This document shows, piece by piece, positions 45,040-53,621 of a stretch of DNA of 64,000 nucleotides (position 1 is the stretch's first letter; every line of letters begins with the position of its first letter). The stretch covers positions 103,891 to 167,890 of the forward strand of contig NZ_FNPI01000012.1 of assembly GCF_900107275.1 (NCBI RefSeq), given 5' to 3'. This stretch comes from Evansella caseinilytica. GTDB taxonomy: Bacteria; Bacillota; Bacilli; Bacillales; Salisediminibacteriaceae. Made by a program: the position numbers and the translations under genes. A model generated the notes under the pieces. The model had not been told where the DNA came from and made no database searches. It saw only the letters and a list, made by a program, of their open reading frames with translations.

Positions 45040-45114
45040 TCTGAGGTCACCTCACAGTGTGAATGAGGACCTGCTCCCGCCGGGGAGGCGAACAGGTCCG
45101 CCAATGTTTTACTT

Positions 45115-45275
45115 ATTAAGGATGTTCAAAAAGACCGGGAAACACACCGGCAGATTTCTTCGTTGCCTTGTCTCTCCGCTTCACGTACGATGTGTACAAC
45201 TTGTATACGCACTGCTGCTCGTGCTTGCGGCGCCCGGATCTTCTCGCTGGTTCCTGTCCTCCTGTTTGAACAAAC
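45115..45275 (+). repeat. R2 intergenic repeat, copy 2, between aapJ and aapQ
   Basis: It starts GGATGTTCAAAAAGACCGGG like the minus-strand reading at 1078-1244 and continues through TTCTTCGTTG and CTGCTGCTCGTGC blocks to GTTTGAACAAACC. It sits directly behind the aapJ stop and before aapQ, so it lies within an operon and may reduce downstream expression. Confidence 0.65.
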
Positions 45276-45293
45276 CAATACTGAAGGAAACAG

Positions 45294-46346
45294 TTAGCGG
45301 AATGGCGGAGAATACAGCAAGCCTCCATCCGTCCATAAGCTGTTTACTCCTCTTTCCAGGTTGAAGATTGTGTCGGGACCTAAGTGACGTTCATAAATTT
45401 CTCCGTAATTTCCGACTTGCTTGATGATGTTGACAACGAAATCATTGTCCAGACCAAGCTCTTCCCCCAACTCTCCTTCCAAGCCAAGGAAGCGGCGAAT
45501 TTCCGGATTTTCACTGTCCATGAAATCGTCGATATTGGAAGATGTGATCCCGAATTCCTCTGCCTGAATCGTCGCATAAACAACCCATTTCACGATGTCG
45601 TACCATATGGCATCGCTGGAATTGACGACTGGCGCCAACGGCTCTTTGGAAATGACTTCCGGTAAAATAAAATGATCATCCGGATTTGCCAGCGTATCCA
45701 ATCGTGCCACCAATCCGGAACGGTCGGTTGTCCATGCATCGACACTGCCTTGCTCATAAGAAGCAACGACTTGATCCTGGCCGTCGAAAACGATCGGTTC
45801 ATAATCAATTCCAAGCAGGCGGAATGTATCGGCTAAATTCATTTCTGTCGTCGTTCCTGTATCCACGGCAATGCGGGCACCTTCCAAATCTTCAAGACTC
45901 GTAATGCCGCTGTCTTTTCGAACCATGATTCCTTGTCCGTCATAAAAAGTTGTCGGCGCAAAATGCAGTCCGATGGCGTCCCGCGAAAGGGTATTGGTCG
46001 TATTGCGGAGAAGCACGTCCACTTCTCCTGTTTGAACAGCGGTCAGTCGCTCCTGGGCGGACAAGGGACGGTACTCTACGGCCTCGGCATCGCCGAAAAC
46101 AGCTGCGGCAATCGCTTTTGCAAAGTCAACATCAAAGCCAGTATAAGTTCCGTCGGAGGTTAAATAACCGAATCCGGGTAAATCGGAATTTACTCCGGCA
46201 ACGACGTGACCTCTGCTTACGACCTGATCAAACACGTTGCCGTCGGCTGTTTCATCGGAAGCAGTGTCCTCTTCCCCGCAGCCGATCAGAATAGCGGCTG
46301 ATAACATCATGAATGTGAATAATAAGAAAAATGGCGATTTTTTCAT
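45294..46346 (-). CDS. aapJ: General amino acid ABC transporter, binding lipoprotein
   Basis: The protein has 350 residues; ATG 46346 follows GGGAGGTCAACA. The lipoprotein signal ends LIGCGEE with Cys23. The SBP_bac_3 domain begins VVSRGHVVAGVNSDLPGFGY, then GFDVDFAKAIAAAVFGD, ERLTAVQTGEVDVLLRNTT and the C-terminal GLEGELGEELGLDNDF and SLWTDGGLLYSPP typical of AapJ. It binds a broad range of L-amino acids outside the membrane. It is first in the operon. Confidence 0.93.
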   Translation of the reverse strand: MKKSPFFLLFTFMMLSAAILIGCGEEDTASDETADGNVFDQVVSRGHVVAGVNSDLPGFGYLTSDGTYTGFDVDFAKAIAAAVFGDAEAVEYRPLSAQERLTAVQTGEVDVLLRNTTNTLSRDAIGLHFAPTTFYDGQGIMVRKDSGITSLEDLEGARIAVDTGTTTEMNLADTFRLLGIDYEPIVFDGQDQVVASYEQGSVDAWTTDRSGLVARLDTLANPDDHFILPEVISKEPLAPVVNSSDAIWYDIVKWVVYATIQAEEFGITSSNIDDFMDSENPEIRRFLGLEGELGEELGLDNDFVVNIIKQVGNYGEIYERHLGPDTIFNLERGVNSLWTDGGLLYSPPFR

Positions 46347-46782
46347 TGTTGACCTCCCTTTTTTATGTAACACTATTAATATTGAAAAATTGCGTTTTTT
46401 CACTCCTTTCAGAAAACAACAGCAAACTTAGGATTCATCATAATATCACGTGCTTTTTTAAACAGCATTTTTGTCAAAAAATATAACGGATTATTTTTAG
46501 ACAAGTACGGAATTTTGTCAGATTTTTGACGTGCCTTCCTAGAAAAAATTCCGGCTCCACTTTCGAGATCCAAAGATAGAGGATTGGGCGTAAGGAAAGG
46601 CAACGATGCGGTTTTGCTTTGGAAACAGGCGCATGTATTTGCTAAGATGAAAAAAAATAGGAAGGATGCACACGGGAGGACTTTGACAGTGTGCTGGGCA
46701 GTCTGGGCAGTCGTTTCTCTGATGCGGGGACTTATGCTCCGGTGTCCCGGGCACTCACTTCCGTAAAAAAGCGGGGGATAGG
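46347..46782. other. Divergent intergenic region of aapJ and selB
   Basis: About 440 bases that must carry promoters for both directions. Frames in it are short and lack ribosome binding sites. I could not identify a specific operator. Confidence 0.35.
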
Positions 46783-48699
46783 ATGACGAAGCGGTTTTAC
46801 ACGATCGGAGTAGCCGGGCATATTGATCATGGAAAAACGACGTTGACGAAAGCGTTGACAAGTATTGATACGGACCGGTTAAAAGAGGAGCAGGAAAGAG
46901 GAATATCGATTGAATTAGGCTATGCGCCGTTACGATTGGGAGACGATGTGCAGGTGTCGATCATCGATGTGCCGGGACATGAACGATTTATCCGGCAAAT
47001 GATCGCCGGGGTTGCCGGAATCGACCTTGTGCTCCTTGTTGTCGCTGCCGATGAAGGAATAATGCCGCAAACAGTGGAGCATCTCGATATTTTGCAGCTG
47101 CTTGGAATCCAAAACGGAATGATCGTTGTTACGAAGACGGATCAGGTGGAAGCGGAGCTTATTGATTTGATAAAATTGGAGATTACGGAGCAGGTGAAAG
47201 GAACGTTTATGCAACCGGCGGAAGTTTTTTTCGTGGACAGCATTTCTAAAAAAGGGATTGCTGCGCTGCAACAGCGGCTGCAAAGCTGCTTGCAGAATGT
47301 GCCGATGCGCGACGCTTCCGGCCCGTTCCGGCTGCCGATCGACCAGGTGTTTACGATTCACGGTCAAGGTACGATTGTTCGCGGAACCGTTTTTGAAGGC
47401 GAGGTCCGTGAAGGCGAAATTCTCGAACTTCTGCCTCTGGGGAAAAAAGTCCGCGCGCGGCAATTGCAGGTTCACCACCAGCGGAGGCCATTGAGTCGGG
47501 CGGGGCAGCGCACAGCCGTCAATTTGGGAGGAATTTCCGCCAGTGAGGTGAAACGGGGCGATGTGCTTGTTTCCACCGAGGGGTATTGCGTAACCACTGC
47601 GCTCGATGTTGCGCTCGACACACTGCCATCCATAAACTATCCGCTAAAGCAGCGGGGGAATATTAAACTGCATTTAGGAACGGCTGAAGTGTTCGGAAAA
47701 ATCGTGCTTTTCGACCGCAACGAGTTGGCAGGAGGGGGCGAAGTTCTCTGCCAGCTTCGCCTTGATACGCCGGTGGTTGCCAAGCGGGGAGACCGCTTTA
47801 TTCTCCGGCGTCCGTCCCCGGTGGAAACGGTTGGCGGCGGCACGGTGATTGATCCCCGGGGAGAAAAGCATGCCTTCGGTGAAGCGACGATTACCATGCT
47901 TTCACGTAAAAAAGAGGGAAGTCCTAGTGAACGTCTGGTGGAAACGTTGAAAATCCGTAAAGCGCTACCTGATAGCGAATTGATCCAGGAAGCCGGGCTG
48001 ACGGAAACGGAAGGGATGGAACAGATCAAAAACTTGGTGCAGGAAGGTACGGTTCTGCGATTAGCCTCTCTGTTAGTTTACAAAGGGACGTATAATGACA
48101 TCGCGGAAGTGATGAAGGCAGAGGTTACCCGCTACCATGAACATTTTCCGCTGCGTCCCGGGATAAACAAGGCGGAAATATCGCAGAAACTGTCGGCGTA
48201 CGGCGCCGTGTTAGCCGAGGCGGTCGTTGAAAAAACACTGTCAGCCGGCGTGTTTCAACGGAAGGGACAGTCCATCGCGGCAAACTGCTTTGTTCCCGGG
48301 TATCCCCGTCAGTGGGAAATACGGATGAAGCAAGTGGAAGCAATCCTTGAACAGCAGGGGCTTGAAGTGGAGGATTTCCAGTCCATTGTTGATCAAGCCG
48401 GAGTGCCTGGCATCTGGCAGGAGGAGCTCCGGCATTATCTCCTTCGAACGGAGCGAGCGGTTGACTTGGGCGACAAGCATCTTGTCTGGAAAACGGCTTT
48501 TGATGACAGCGTGGCACGGCTTCGCCGGCAAGCGCCGCCGCATTTTCATCTTCAGGACGCCAAAGCAGTGCTGAAGCTGTCCCGAAAATACTTAGTTCCG
48601 CTGCTGGAGCAGATGGATGCACAGGGGTTAACGAAGCGGAGCGAAAACGGGCGGATGTGGATAGATCATTTCAATCCCTCGAAGTTGCCAAATAGTTAG
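46783..48699 (+). CDS. selB: Selenocysteine-specific elongation factor
   Basis: The protein has 638 residues; ATG follows GGGGGATAGG. The G domain has G1 GHIDHGKT (residues 12-19), G2 region RGISIELGYAPL, G3 DVPGHE (62-67) and G4 VVTKTD. Domains II and III follow with FTIHGQGTIVRGTVFEG, and four winged-helix units fill the C-terminal 270 residues (RYHEHFPLRPGINKAEI begins one). SelB carries Sec-tRNA to ribosomes stalled at UGA and binds the SECIS hairpin with its C-terminal wings. Length fits the bacterial form. It is separate from selA and selD here. Confidence 0.96.
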   Translation: MTKRFYTIGVAGHIDHGKTTLTKALTSIDTDRLKEEQERGISIELGYAPLRLGDDVQVSIIDVPGHERFIRQMIAGVAGIDLVLLVVAADEGIMPQTVEHLDILQLLGIQNGMIVVTKTDQVEAELIDLIKLEITEQVKGTFMQPAEVFFVDSISKKGIAALQQRLQSCLQNVPMRDASGPFRLPIDQVFTIHGQGTIVRGTVFEGEVREGEILELLPLGKKVRARQLQVHHQRRPLSRAGQRTAVNLGGISASEVKRGDVLVSTEGYCVTTALDVALDTLPSINYPLKQRGNIKLHLGTAEVFGKIVLFDRNELAGGGEVLCQLRLDTPVVAKRGDRFILRRPSPVETVGGGTVIDPRGEKHAFGEATITMLSRKKEGSPSERLVETLKIRKALPDSELIQEAGLTETEGMEQIKNLVQEGTVLRLASLLVYKGTYNDIAEVMKAEVTRYHEHFPLRPGINKAEISQKLSAYGAVLAEAVVEKTLSAGVFQRKGQSIAANCFVPGYPRQWEIRMKQVEAILEQQGLEVEDFQSIVDQAGVPGIWQEELRHYLLRTERAVDLGDKHLVWKTAFDDSVARLRRQAPPHFHLQDAKAVLKLSRKYLVPLLEQMDAQGLTKRSENGRMWIDHFNPSKLPNS

Positions 48700-48758
48700 A
48701 GGGAAAACGTTGGATGTGATATAATATCTGAAAATTAAGAATCGATGGAGTGGTAGAA

Positions 48759-49115
48759 ATGGTGGCAAATTACAATGGAAGAAGATTTGTATCAGTAGAA
48801 AATACAGCAAACGGGGAAGTATCTGCAAAAACGTTTTTTGAATACAAACAGAAAGGAAATATCATTTCTGCAACATACAGCGGTGGAGAAATTATCCAGG
48901 GAACCCTTATCGGCCTCGTCAGGGAGGATGGCTGCCTGGAATTTAAGTACAACCATGTGAACAGCAAAAATGAAATCAGAGGCGGTAAATGTGTTTCGAC
49001 TCCTGAAATCCTGCCGGATGGCAGACTCCGGCTCTATGAAAGCTGGAAATGGCTTGACGCGGAAGAGGCTGAGGGCTATTCTGTGCTGGAAGAGGTTCAG
49101 ATAAGGGATATTTGA
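48759..49115 (+). CDS. Conserved hypothetical protein (lipocalin-like barrel)
   Basis: The protein has 118 residues. The start at ATG 48759 lies eight bases after GGAG. Alternating beta strands are apparent ([60 protein letters not shown]). Proteins like this occur widely in bacilli and are sometimes labelled N-acetylglutamate synthase, a name the sequence does not support because no acetyl-CoA-binding motif is visible. It is cytosolic. It follows selB by 59 bases and may be cotranscribed. Confidence 0.7.
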   Translation: MVANYNGRRFVSVENTANGEVSAKTFFEYKQKGNIISATYSGGEIIQGTLIGLVREDGCLEFKYNHVNSKNEIRGGKCVSTPEILPDGRLRLYESWKWLDAEEAEGYSVLEEVQIRDI

Positions 49116-49307
49116 AAGGTAGACTTGCCTGCCAGTTTGGCACGAATGATGGCTGCTTTCCGTTAGACAGCCGAGGCGTCGGCCCAACGAGCTGCGGAAA
49201 AAAGCTGTTTCGCGTTTTCGCTAGGCGGACTGCTGCCGGTATGTCCGTGGTCGAGGTTTGTTTTTCAGACCGGCTGCAGCGGGTTTTAAAATCAGGAGGA
49301 TGGAAAA

Positions 49308-50042
49308 TTGAAAAAATTTACGCAAGTGGTTTGTGAAAAACGCACGTATTCCAGAGATATACTTACACATGACCATGAATACGGACAGCTGCTTTTCCCG
49401 CTTTATGGCTCCATGCATATTGAAACGCCGCGGCAGGCATTAACATTGCAGCCGGAGCATTGCTTTTTTGTACCGCCTCGATGCTCTCACACATTTCGCG
49501 CGATGGAGCGGAATGAATTTCTTATCGTCGATATTCCCATACATTATCTTTTTCGCCGGGCGGATTACGAGGCATTATATATGGACATGGATGCTCATTG
49601 GCGCGCGGTCCGCTCGCTGCTGGCGGAGGAAATCGCGCGCACAACGAGTGCATCAACCGCTGCGTTAGCCTGCTTAGGTCAGTTTATCGGGCATTCGCTC
49701 GGCAGGCAGCCTTTCCGCTCGATTCAGTATATTCATGATCATTACACCAGCCGGATTACTGTGGAGGCATTGGCGGCAATGGAGCATTATCACCGGTCTT
49801 ATTATCCAACTTGGTTCAAGAAGGTGACGGGAACTACCCCGGCAGCTTATATCCGCTCCCTGCGGCTGGAAGAAGCAAAGCGCTTGCTGCGGGAAACAGA
49901 ATGGCCTGTTACAGCCATTGGGAGAGAGGTTGGCTTTGAACATTCGTCGTCTTTTACACGGTTGTTCGTTCTTCACGAAGGAATATCCCCGCAAGCTTAC
50001 CGTAAAAGCTTGCATTCGGCTAAAGAATATCTTGATTTCTGA
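49308..50042 (+). CDS. AraC family transcriptional regulator with cupin domain
   Basis: The protein has 244 residues and starts with TTG eight bases after GGAGG. The N-terminal half is a cupin sensor (THDHEYGQLLFPLYG, PEHCFFVPPRCSHTF, with metal-like His residues). The C-terminal half has the AraC double helix-turn-helix: TVEALAAMEHYHRSYYPTWF and VTAIGREVGFEHSSSFTRLF. The EamA exporter gene follows in the same direction and is a likely target. Confidence 0.9.
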   Translation: MKKFTQVVCEKRTYSRDILTHDHEYGQLLFPLYGSMHIETPRQALTLQPEHCFFVPPRCSHTFRAMERNEFLIVDIPIHYLFRRADYEALYMDMDAHWRAVRSLLAEEIARTTSASTAALACLGQFIGHSLGRQPFRSIQYIHDHYTSRITVEALAAMEHYHRSYYPTWFKKVTGTTPAAYIRSLRLEEAKRLLRETEWPVTAIGREVGFEHSSSFTRLFVLHEGISPQAYRKSLHSAKEYLDF

Positions 50043-50151
50043 AAAGCAGCTCCCTGTTCGACGGGCTATGATTATGATATAGATGTATCTATCTTGAGTA
50101 GTCAGGGTCAGGCATTGTTTCACAAACATTGCTGCTGAAGGACAGGGAGGG

Positions 50152-51081
50152 ATGAACTTGCAAGCAGAAAGAAAATATGTTTTTTTTGTACTATTTGCTG
50201 CGATTTTGTGGGGAACAACAGGGACGGCGCAAACGTTTGCGCCGGAGAGTGCGGATCCGGTGGCTATCGGGGCGGTCCGGTCCGCCGTTGGTGGACTTGC
50301 CTTGCTGATTTATGTGGCTTTTCGGGGAAAGCTGTATCTCCGGGGGTGGTCTCTTCTTCATGTAACGGTTGCCGCTGTCGGCATGGCAGCGTATCAGCCG
50401 CTGTTTTTCTCTGCCGTATCCGTCACAGGGGTGGCCGTCGGGACCGTTATTGCCATCGGAAGTGCGCCGATTTTAGCCGGGTTGCTGGAATGGGTGATCA
50501 AAGGGAATGTTCCGGAGCGAAAATGGTGGTTTGCCACCATCCTGGCGATTGCCGGCTGTTTATTGCTTTTTTCCAATGAGCAGGAATTGAGCTTATCGTT
50601 GGCGGGAATTTTGATGGCGCTCGGAGCGGGATTGTCGTTTGCGATCTATGCTATTATGAGCAAACGGCTCCTTGAACGGCATTCTTTCGAGGCGGTTGCC
50701 GCCGTCGTGTTTTCGTTGAGCGCGCTCTGTTTAATGCCTGTATTATTTGTTTACGATTTATCATGGCTGCTGGAGCCGAACGGAATCGCTATTGCCTGCC
50801 ATCTGGGGCTGATTACGACGGCTGTCGCTTATCTCCTATTTTCTCAGGGACTTACCGGTGTTCCCGCAGCAACCGGCGTGTCGTTGTCACTGGCAGAGCC
50901 GCTGACGGCCGCAATGCTCGGTGTGCTCGTCGTCGGTGAGATGTTGACACCTGCTGCCTGGTTAGGAGCAGGGCTGTTGTTTGCAGGACTCAGGCTGCTA
51001 TCGTTTTCCCGCGGCATGCAGCATCAGGATGAAAGAACGTCCTTTTTAAAAAGGCTGTGTCAAAAGCGAAAACTATTTTAA
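50152..51081 (+). CDS. EamA/DMT family transporter
   Basis: The protein has 309 residues and ten membrane segments in two EamA repeats. Repeat one includes ILWGTTGTAQTFAP, a frequent start of this family, and repeat two includes ALGAGLSFAIYAIMSKRLL. Members export amino acids or metabolites; the cargo is not known here. The last nine residues (RLCQKRKLF) are encoded by the start of an R3 repeat (from 51053), so the native C-terminus was probably replaced. It follows an AraC regulator in the same direction. Confidence 0.88.
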   Translation: MNLQAERKYVFFVLFAAILWGTTGTAQTFAPESADPVAIGAVRSAVGGLALLIYVAFRGKLYLRGWSLLHVTVAAVGMAAYQPLFFSAVSVTGVAVGTVIAIGSAPILAGLLEWVIKGNVPERKWWFATILAIAGCLLLFSNEQELSLSLAGILMALGAGLSFAIYAIMSKRLLERHSFEAVAAVVFSLSALCLMPVLFVYDLSWLLEPNGIAIACHLGLITTAVAYLLFSQGLTGVPAATGVSLSLAEPLTAAMLGVLVVGEMLTPAAWLGAGLLFAGLRLLSFSRGMQHQDERTSFLKRLCQKRKLF

Positions 51082-51250
51082 AAAATATCAGGGCAATGGC
51101 TCCGTGCTTGTCTCTTCCTCTGCGAGCACAGCTTCGATGACGATCCGTCGAGACAACTCGATGTGAAAGGCATCGAAGCTTTGCTCGTCGCTGCACGCTC
51201 GATAGGAAAAACCACACCTATCGGGCTTTTGAAAAGGTGAAGCGACTTTG
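51053..51250 (+). repeat. R3 intergenic repeat, copy 1
   Basis: It begins GGCTGTGTCAAAAGCGAAAA within the EamA gene end and includes ATATCAGGGCAATGGC, CCGTGCTTGTCTCTTCCTCT, CGTCGAGACAACTCGATG and CTGCACGCTCGATAGG. The same order is found at 55763-56220, where a MITE interrupts it, and partly at 10620-10764. Confidence 0.75.
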
Positions 51251-51441
51251 CTCGTTGTCTCTTCCTCTGCTAGTATTGCACTGATGTCGATCCAATTGCC
51301 ATGGTGCGCGATGACACCACAATGAAACAGCTCGCAGCTTCTCGGTGAAGTGTGGCTTATTGTGTTGGCTCCTAAACAGATGGCATGCGCCATTCAGCTC
51401 GAGCTCAAGCTTTGGTTGCTTTTCCCTGACTCATGGAAAAC
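51251..51441 (+). repeat. MITE-interior module next to R3
   Basis: The segment from about 51251 to 51360 matches an internal block of MITE copies 1 and 7 (GTCTCTTCCTCTGCTAGTA, GCGCGATG, CAGCTCGCAG, TCTCGGTGAAG). It lacks the MITE ends. It lies just behind selD's stop on the other strand. It shows that repeat modules have been shuffled. Confidence 0.55.
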
Positions 51442-52500
51442 TCAGTCAACATAAATCGCCTTCGTGCTTTTTTCATCGACTTTCCCGATGATAGCAGCTT
51501 TGGAAGACACGGCTTTGGTGTTCAATTGTTGTACGTATTGTGCTGCTTCTATTTCCGGCAGACTGATCAGCAGGCCGCCGGATGTGATCGCATCGCATAA
51601 CACGAGTTTCTCCGCTTCTGTAAGCAACGGACTGTATTCCACTTTTTCCTCCAGCCATTGATGATTTGCTTTGCTGCCGCCGGGGACGATCCCTTCCGCG
51701 GCCAACGCTTTCGTTCCAGGCAGCAGAGGAACACTTTTGGATGCGATGTGAAAACTGACGCCGCTTCCGCTCGCCATCTCGTAGGCATGGCCGAGAAGTC
51801 CGAATCCGGTAACATCTGTCACCGCATGCGGATGGCAGGCTTCCAGCGTTTCGCATGCGATGCGGTTTAGCTCGGCCATCGTTGCTGTCACTGCTTCGGC
51901 TTGTTCCGCTATTGTTTTCCCCCGCTTGATTCCCGTGGTCAAAATCCCGGCACCTAATGGTTTGGTCAAAACAAGGATGTCACCGGCTTTTGCGCCGACA
52001 TTTTTGAAAATGCGATCCGGATGTACGATTCCAGTGACGCTTAAGCCGAATTTCGGTTCGTTGTCGTCGATGGAATGCCCGCCGGCAATGACGGCGCCTG
52101 CCTCGCTGACTTTGTCCGCAGCCCCCTTCAGAATTTCTGCAAGGATGCGGTGCGGCAGCTTTTTGACAGGAAAGCCAACGATATTTAATACCGTTGCCGG
52201 TTTTCCGCCCATAGCGTAGACATCGCTTAACGCATTTGCTGCGGCAATTTGACCGAACATATACGGATCATCCACCACAGGCGTAAAGTAGTCAACCGTC
52301 TGAACTAAGGCAATGTCATCGGTTACTTGATACACGCCGCCGTCATCGGAAGTTTCATGGCCGACAAGCAGGCGTTTGTCTTTTTTGGTTTGAGGTAAAT
52401 AACGCAAAACTTGCGTTAAATCGGCAGGTCCGATTTTACAGCCACAGCCGGCCTTGGAAGACATCGCTGTCAGCCGGATGATTTCCTCCTTCTTGTCCAT
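51442..52500 (-). CDS. selD: Selenophosphate synthetase (selenide, water dikinase)
   Basis: The protein has 352 residues. The start is ATG 52500 (MDKKEEIIRL), with GGGGAGGTGCAAGT upstream; the 31 extra codons of the longer frame include no site. GCGCK at residues 18-22 holds the catalytic Cys19 and Lys22, with Cys rather than selenocysteine. ATP and metal sites follow: TVDYFTPVVDDPYMFGQIAA (Asp-rich), DVYAMGGKP, GGHSIDD, and DVTGFGLLGHAYEM. SelD makes selenophosphate from selenide and ATP for SelA. It is separated from selA by MITEs and a SelW-like remnant. Confidence 0.96.
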   Translation of the reverse strand: MDKKEEIIRLTAMSSKAGCGCKIGPADLTQVLRYLPQTKKDKRLLVGHETSDDGGVYQVTDDIALVQTVDYFTPVVDDPYMFGQIAAANALSDVYAMGGKPATVLNIVGFPVKKLPHRILAEILKGAADKVSEAGAVIAGGHSIDDNEPKFGLSVTGIVHPDRIFKNVGAKAGDILVLTKPLGAGILTTGIKRGKTIAEQAEAVTATMAELNRIACETLEACHPHAVTDVTGFGLLGHAYEMASGSGVSFHIASKSVPLLPGTKALAAEGIVPGGSKANHQWLEEKVEYSPLLTEAEKLVLCDAITSGGLLISLPEIEAAQYVQQLNTKAVSSKAAIIGKVDEKSTKAIYVD

Positions 52501-52581
52501 ACTTGCACCTCCCCGTGCTTTATGCAATGTACTGCTTTTATAAGAATAAGTATGCTTTTCGCTCCGTTTCAAATACTCTAA

Positions 52582-52726
52582 GTGTTTGTTCAAAAAGATC
52601 GGTTTTTATCTTTTTGAACAAACACGAAGCAATGAGTGGAGCCGATGTGTTCTTTTAAAGCCGGCTATGAGTGGGGTTCTCGTAGTCGGCGCATCGAGCG
52701 GAACCATTGCCTTTTTGAACACGCTC
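52582..52726 (+). mobile_element. MITE copy 8a
   Basis: The 145-bp element has GTGTTTGTTCAAAAAGA at one end and the complement of GAGCGTGTTCAAAAAGG at the other. Flanks are TCTAA (52577-52581) and TATAA (52727-52731), differing at one base. It lies upstream of selD on the opposite side. Confidence 0.88.
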
Positions 52727-52731
52727 TATAA

Positions 52732-52817
52732 GTATTTGTTCAAAAAGATCGGTTTTTATCTTTTTGAACAAACACGAAGCAATGGGTGGAGCCGATGTGT
52801 TCTTTTTCATGCCGGCT
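52732..52817 (+). mobile_element. MITE copy 8b, truncated
   Basis: It begins GTATTTGTTCAAAAAGA immediately after the TATAA shared with copy 8a. It follows the family interior for about 86 bases to GCCGGCT and then breaks off, passing into a SelW-like coding tail. The right half and target duplication are lost, which suggests a deletion that also removed the 5' part of that gene. Confidence 0.8.
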
Positions 52818-52819
52818 GA

Positions 52820-52939
52820 CGGCGCGTCTTTGAGGTTGCTGTGGAAGGAGAGAAAATATACTCCAAGAAGGAGACCGGAGAATTTCCTGATGCAAAGGAA
52901 ATCATGACGAAAATGGAGGCGATGAACGGCTCATCGTAA
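52820..52939 (+). pseudogene. SelW/Rdx family gene, C-terminal remnant
   Basis: Starting right after the broken MITE, the frame reads VFEVAVEGEKIYSKKETG, then EFPDAKEIMTKMEAMNGSS and a stop at 52937-52939. This matches the second half of Rdx-family proteins (SelW/SelT/SelH type), which read GGVFEV.VDG..I.SKKE.GRFPE. The N-terminal half with the C-x-x-U or C-x-x-C redox motif is absent, and no start codon with a site remains. The position between selD and selA, and the known use of Sec in bacterial SelW-like proteins, suggest a former selenoprotein gene. About 38 residues are left. Confidence 0.75.
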
Positions 52940-53088
52940 GAACGGTGCTGCAAGGCTGGAGCGAGCTTTGCTGTGCCCTTTTTGTTGATATCGGTTTTGC
53001 CGGGTTTTCCTTCCTTTTCGCCCGCGGTCTTTTGTATAATAAAAGGGAGCCGGACAACTTAACTATTTTTTTGGGGGGGAACTGAAAA

Positions 53089-53226
53089 TTGAAGAAGAAA
53101 TTTTTTAAAGGGCTTGGAGTAGGCATTGGCATTGGACTGGCAATTTACGCGGCTGGTGCATGGAAAGGGTATCAGGAACGGGCCGAAGCTGAGCGTGAGC
53201 GAGCCGCGTTTGGAACTGGAAAGTAA
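53089..53226 (+). CDS. Small membrane protein (45 residues), unknown
   Basis: TTG 53089 follows GGGGGGGAACTGAAAA, and a TATAAT sequence lies about 55 bases upstream. The protein has a basic start (KKKFFKG), a glycine-rich membrane helix (LGVGIGIGLAIYAAGAW) and a charged tail (QERAEAERERAAF). It is probably anchored with the tail inside. No family was recognised. It lies in the sel region but may be unrelated to it. Confidence 0.55.
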   Translation: MKKKFFKGLGVGIGIGLAIYAAGAWKGYQERAEAERERAAFGTGK

Positions 53227-53345
53227 TTGGGACGATGAATGCCGGAGGGAATGGACGCTAGCGCAGTGATGATCATTTACTATCCGTGTGCTTGCGGTAA
53301 CAGGACGATTTTTCGGAAGGCAAACCAACCTGCACCGGCATGACA

Positions 53346-53372
53346 AAAAGGTGGTCGCAGTGACCACCTTTT
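53346..53372 (+). terminator. Terminator hairpin before selA
   Basis: AAAAGGTGGTC pairs perfectly with GACCACCTTTT around a five-base loop. It ends the transcript from the small gene at 53089 and stands 250 bases before selA. Confidence 0.7.
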
Positions 53373-53621
53373 CGGAAGAGCTGATACCGGCTGATCTGGG
53401 GTAAAATCGATGTTTGTCTTTTGTAAACACCTCATTTAACCTTTTCGTTCGCAAGTTATCCCTTGACATGTTGATGTTGCTTGTTACGTGTTCAAGCGAA
53501 CCACCCCTCAAGGACTTAATACGACGAAACCATAACTTCCTGTATCGACTCTTTCTCGAAGAAGAAGTATTTCTCACTCCTTCTTCGTTACTTATTTTGA
53601 GCAGCAATTGGGTGTTTATGT

